In this document: positions 61,092 through 64,000 of the stretch, piece by piece
Numbering within the stretch: position 1 is the first letter of the stretch
Layout of the letters: every line of letters begins with the position of its first letter
Assembly (NCBI RefSeq): GCF_003814875.1
Contig: NZ_RKQF01000001.1
Coordinates: 9,176,001 to 9,240,000 of the forward strand
Length of the DNA stretch: 64,000 nt
Source of the DNA: Streptomyces sp. Ag109_O5-1
Lineage (GTDB): Bacteria; Actinomycetota; Actinomycetes; Streptomycetales; Streptomycetaceae
Direction of reading: 5' to 3'
Made by a program: the position numbers and the translations under genes
The notes under the pieces: model-generated
The model's database searches: none
What the model saw: only the letters and a program-made list of their open reading frames with translations
What the model was told of the DNA's origin: nothing

Positions 61092-61811
61092 ATGTCTGAT
61101 GCTGCGCAGCCCACCGCTGCCGAGGTACGCGCCGCCGCCGAGGCGGTCAAGACCGCGCTCGACCGCCATCTGGCCGCGGTCGAACGCAGGTCGGGGGAGG
61201 ACGACCCCGCTGTCTACGAGGCGTTCAACCAGCTGGCCGCGGCCGCCGAGGTCTACGACGAGCTGCTCTACGACCGCTACGATGAGGTCACACCCTTCGA
61301 GATCCCCGGTACGGAGGACTCGCTGCCCCCGTACGCGGGCCCCGAGGAACCGAACGCGATCAGTGTGCTGATCCGCCGCGACTACGCCGTGGCGGAACCG
61401 CAGCGGCTGCTGGCGCAGGCCCAGCGGGTCGAGGCGGCGGAGTACGACGACGGTCCCGGCGCGGACCAGGACGCCGCCGGCACGATCCACGGGGCGCTGG
61501 GGATCCTGTTCGGAGAGTTCGAACCGGACGAGATCGCCTCCCGGCACAAGGAGTTCGGCCTGGAAGAGGGCGACTCCACGCTGTGGGTGACCGCGGCGGA
61601 CGAGCCGGCCGAGCCGGGGGAGTGGCTGGAGGCACCGTTCGAGGCGGTCGATCCGCAGCGGGTGGTGTGCAGGTTCGACGTGAGCGCAGTCTTCGACGAC
61701 GAGGACGACGAGGACATCGAAGACGCCGAGGACGTCGAGGACACCGACGAACTGGACGAACTCGACCTCGAGGAGGACGGGGAGCTGGAGCCGTTGGACG
61801 CCGAGCGCTGA
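61092..61811 (+). CDS. Acidic conserved hypothetical
   Basis: 239 residues, family not recognised. N-terminal helix (EVRAAAEAVKTALDRHLAAVERRSGE), a middle part with GALGILFGEFEPDEIASRHKEFGLEEGDSTLWV, and a very acidic tail (DDEDDEDIEDAEDVEDTD). No membrane helix. ATG 61092. A possible partner of the basic DUF5703 protein opposite, by charge; there is no other link. Confidence 0.7.
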   Translation: MSDAAQPTAAEVRAAAEAVKTALDRHLAAVERRSGEDDPAVYEAFNQLAAAAEVYDELLYDRYDEVTPFEIPGTEDSLPPYAGPEEPNAISVLIRRDYAVAEPQRLLAQAQRVEAAEYDDGPGADQDAAGTIHGALGILFGEFEPDEIASRHKEFGLEEGDSTLWVTAADEPAEPGEWLEAPFEAVDPQRVVCRFDVSAVFDDEDDEDIEDAEDVEDTDELDELDLEEDGELEPLDAER

Positions 61812-61868
61812 CCGCTGGTTGAACGGCCGGCCGGTGGTGCCTTCCGGGGGTGAGGCCGGATGGGCACC

Positions 61869-61897
61869 GCCTGCCCCGGCGGCACGCCGGGGCAGGC
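61869..61897. terminator. Bidirectional terminator
   Basis: GCCTGCCCCGGC-GGCAC-GCCGGGGCAGGC, a perfect 12-bp stem, between the acidic protein gene and the convergent RecD2-like gene. Confidence 0.85.
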
Positions 61898-61912
61898 CCC
61901 CCGGCGTGCCGT

Positions 61913-64000
61913 TCAGTTCCCGGCCGGGACCTGTGTCTTGAGCAGGAGCGGGAGGCGGGTCGTCCGGGGCTTCGGCAGGGCTTCGGACACCGCTCTCGTC
62001 AGGGCCTGTTCCACGCCGTGGACCACCGACAGATGCCGCTCCGCCCTGCTGAACGCCGTGTACACCCAGGGGCGGCTGAGGGACTGGGCCGCGTCGCCGG
62101 GGAGGACCACGACCGCCGCCGGCCACCGGCCGCCCACCGCCTGGTGCGCGGTCAGGGCCCAGCCGTGGCGGACGGACTGCTCCACCCGCTCCTTCGGTAC
62201 GACGACGGTCACCCCCGCGCACGACAGGTGCAGTCCGTCGGCGTCGGCCGTCACCACCTGGCCCGGGACCGAACGGCCCGGGACGGGGGAGTAGGCGATC
62301 CGGTCACCGGGGTCGAAGCCACCGAAGCGGCCGGGGCCCGGATTGAGCCGTTCCTTGAGGACGGTGTTGAGGGCGCGGGTGCCGGCCGCGCCGCCATGGC
62401 CCGGGGTGATCACCACGGTCTGTTCGGCGGGGACGCCGATCGCACGCGGCACGGAGTCGGCGACCAGCTGCACCGTCCGGTGCACCGCCTCGCCCGCGTC
62501 CCGCACCGGCACGATCACGATCTCCTTGCCGGGCGCCTCGACCTGATGGAGTTCGCCGACGCCGATCCCGGAGACCAGCTCGCCCAGCGGACCGGGGTCG
62601 GGCGTGCGGGAGGCGATCTGCGGGCAGACCCGGGCCGCCAGCAGATCGGCGAAGACCCGCCCGGCGCCCGCCGACCACAACACCGCCGGATCGCCGCTCA
62701 GCACCAGCCGGGCCCCGTCGGGCAGCGCCTCCACGAGGATCGCCGCGTCCTCCACGTCCAGCTGGGGCGCGTCCAGCACGATCAGCAGGTCGAGGGCGAG
62801 CGCACCGTCCGCGTCCCGGCCGGGACCCTCCGCACCGGAGAGGAGACCGGCGACGGTGCCGACGGCTTCCCCGCCGTCCGCCAGCAACGCGGTGGGACGG
62901 CGGCGTCCGTCGGGGGCGTGCGTGGCGGCGAAGGCGCGCAGCCCCGCGGCGCGGGCGGCGGTCAGCAGGGCCGCCGGTTCGGCGCGGGCCGCCTCGCCGC
63001 CCGTGTGCAGGACGAGGCCGTGTCCGGCGACTGCCCTGGCCAGCTCGGCCGCGCCGCCGGCGGCCGCCGCGGCGGCCGCCTCCCAGGGCTCCGAGGCGTC
63101 CTTGGACAGGGAGTTGACCAGCCGGGCCAGTCCGTCGGCGAGGCTCTCCTCGGCCAGCGCGTATCGCTCGAGACCGACCAGGACCCGGACCGGCCGCTCC
63201 TCCTCGTCGTCCTCGGGCTCGGGGGCGCCCGGATCCAGCGCGTCCTGGAAGACCAGCGCCTCGCCCTCGGCGATCGCGTCCTGTACAGCCGCCTCCGGGT
63301 CGCGCACCGCCCGCTGGGCCAGCGCCGCGGTGAGCGCGGGCATCTCCAGCGCGGTGTGCCCGGCCACGGCGGCCTGCTCCAGGAGCCAGCCGGTCACCGC
63401 CCGGCCGCGTCGCTCGTCGTCCGGACCGCACTCCGCGCCGAGCAGCGCCCGCGCGAACCCGTCGGCCTGGTCCGGCCGTACCCCGGAGACCCGGAGCAGG
63501 TGCCAGGGGTCCTCCCGCAGCAGCGCGTCGGCTCCCTCGCCGAGGGCGGCGGTGACCTGGGGCGCGAGCGACTCGGGCGCACCGCCGTCGGCGAGGACAC
63601 GGCGTACCGCAGCGACCGTCTCCGCGGCGGGTGCGACGGCGGCAGGGGCGGCGGGCTGTGGCCGGCGGACCGGCTCCGGGGCGGGGGCCGCCCGGCGCGG
63701 GGCCGGCTCCGGGTCGCCGAACACGGTGGCCACCGGCTTCTCGCCGCCCTCCACCGCCCGGATCGCCGCGAGCAGATCGGCCGCCTTGCCGCTCAGCTTG
63801 CCCCCGCTCTCGATGGGCCCCGTCCGCTCGGCCTTCCGCCGCTCGATCCGCTCCCGCTCGACCTGCTGAGCAGCCAACTCGGCCTCGGCCTCGGACCGCT
63901 GGGGGCTACCTGCCGAGGCGCCGTCACCCGACCCGGATCCGCCGCCCTCCACGGAGCCGCCGGAGGCCTCCTCGCCCAGGGCCCCACTCGCTCCACCGAC
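61913..64000 (-). CDS. RecD2-like helicase-fold protein, 5'-truncated by window
   Basis: At least 695 residues on the minus strand, open to the window edge, so the start lies beyond base 64000 (a GTG at 63952 is internal or a minor choice). N-terminal Ala/Pro/Arg-rich part, then a helix-hairpin-helix region as in RecD2 (LLREDPWHLLRVSGVRPDQADGFARALLG), then a helicase-like region: Walker B LLIVLDAPQLD, GDPAVLW motif III, and motifs V/VI TAHQAVGGRWPAAVVVLP and WVYTAFSRAERHL. The Walker A position reads GLVLHTGGEAARAEP with no GK(S/T). The core is therefore probably ATP-inactive or altered. Confidence 0.8.
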   Translation of the reverse strand, partial: VGGASGALGEEASGGSVEGGGSGSGDGASAGSPQRSEAEAELAAQQVERERIERRKAERTGPIESGGKLSGKAADLLAAIRAVEGGEKPVATVFGDPEPAPRRAAPAPEPVRRPQPAAPAAVAPAAETVAAVRRVLADGGAPESLAPQVTAALGEGADALLREDPWHLLRVSGVRPDQADGFARALLGAECGPDDERRGRAVTGWLLEQAAVAGHTALEMPALTAALAQRAVRDPEAAVQDAIAEGEALVFQDALDPGAPEPEDDEEERPVRVLVGLERYALAEESLADGLARLVNSLSKDASEPWEAAAAAAAGGAAELARAVAGHGLVLHTGGEAARAEPAALLTAARAAGLRAFAATHAPDGRRRPTALLADGGEAVGTVAGLLSGAEGPGRDADGALALDLLIVLDAPQLDVEDAAILVEALPDGARLVLSGDPAVLWSAGAGRVFADLLAARVCPQIASRTPDPGPLGELVSGIGVGELHQVEAPGKEIVIVPVRDAGEAVHRTVQLVADSVPRAIGVPAEQTVVITPGHGGAAGTRALNTVLKERLNPGPGRFGGFDPGDRIAYSPVPGRSVPGQVVTADADGLHLSCAGVTVVVPKERVEQSVRHGWALTAHQAVGGRWPAAVVVLPGDAAQSLSRPWVYTAFSRAERHLSVVHGVEQALTRAVSEALPKPRTTRLPLLLKTQVPAGN

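Overview
The window is high-GC actinobacterial DNA and almost certainly comes from a Streptomyces. The evidence is the codon bias, the abundance of TetR regulators and secreted proteins, a chaplin pair (short ChpH-like and sortase-anchored ChpC-like), a trio of anti-sigma ATPase, DUF5753 regulator and DUF397 protein, a SoxR with the actinobacterial layout, and a rare TTA codon in a gene that could be bldA-dependent. From memory, the order chaplins / gluconate cluster / soxR matches the S. coelicolor SCO1674-SCO1697 region.

Layout. 1-6.7 kb: end of a molybdopterin oxidoreductase, an orphan MalK-type ATPase, a DUF3574 lipoprotein-like or secreted protein, and an aldehyde dehydrogenase-alcohol dehydrogenase operon. 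6.7-13.9 kb: EamA exporter, a TetR divergent from an acyl-CoA dehydrogenase, YiaA-like protein, a second TetR, MaoC hydratase, soxR, an RNA ligase and a zinc-ribbon-like unknown. 14.2-19.7 kb: secreted penicillin acylase, alpha/beta hydrolase, NamZ-like muramidase. 19.9-23 kb: SDR-acyl-CoA ligase-TetR operon. 23-35.4 kb: a giant secreted LamG protein, a 2294-residue RHS polymorphic toxin with Hint and C-terminal toxin domains, and an overlapping unknown gene that is the likely immunity gene. 35.4-43.7 kb: acyl-CoA dehydrogenase plus APH-like kinase pair, histidine-rich protein, oxidoreductase remnant, two DUF202 membrane proteins, Nudix, DMT exporter, and a sulfite-oxidase-fold molybdoenzyme with cytochrome b. 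43.9-48.6 kb: gluconate/idonate catabolic operon with a divergent GntR. 48.6-57.8 kb: YchJ-like protein, M1 peptidase, a Pls/PosA-type membrane non-ribosomal peptide synthetase, the developmental-type regulatory trio, a kinase and tRNA-Leu. 58-64 kb: M20 peptidase, chaplins, small conserved proteins and a RecD2-like protein cut by the window end.

How the parts work together. Three TetR systems can be linked to targets by shared palindromes: AAACTA-N7-TARTTT (acyl-CoA dehydrogenase and ALDH-ADH operon), CTAAGC-N4-GCTYAG (TetR and MaoC), and ACATACCGACYGGTY (SDR-ligase-TetR operon and the distant dehydrogenase-kinase operon). These suggest coordinated acyl-CoA and alcohol catabolism. The most notable loci are the Pls-like synthetase overlapping an M1 peptidase gene, which resembles the epsilon-poly-lysine synthesis/degradation arrangement, and the RHS toxin with its unrecognised immunity candidate. 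All assignments come from reading motifs by eye; no database search was run.
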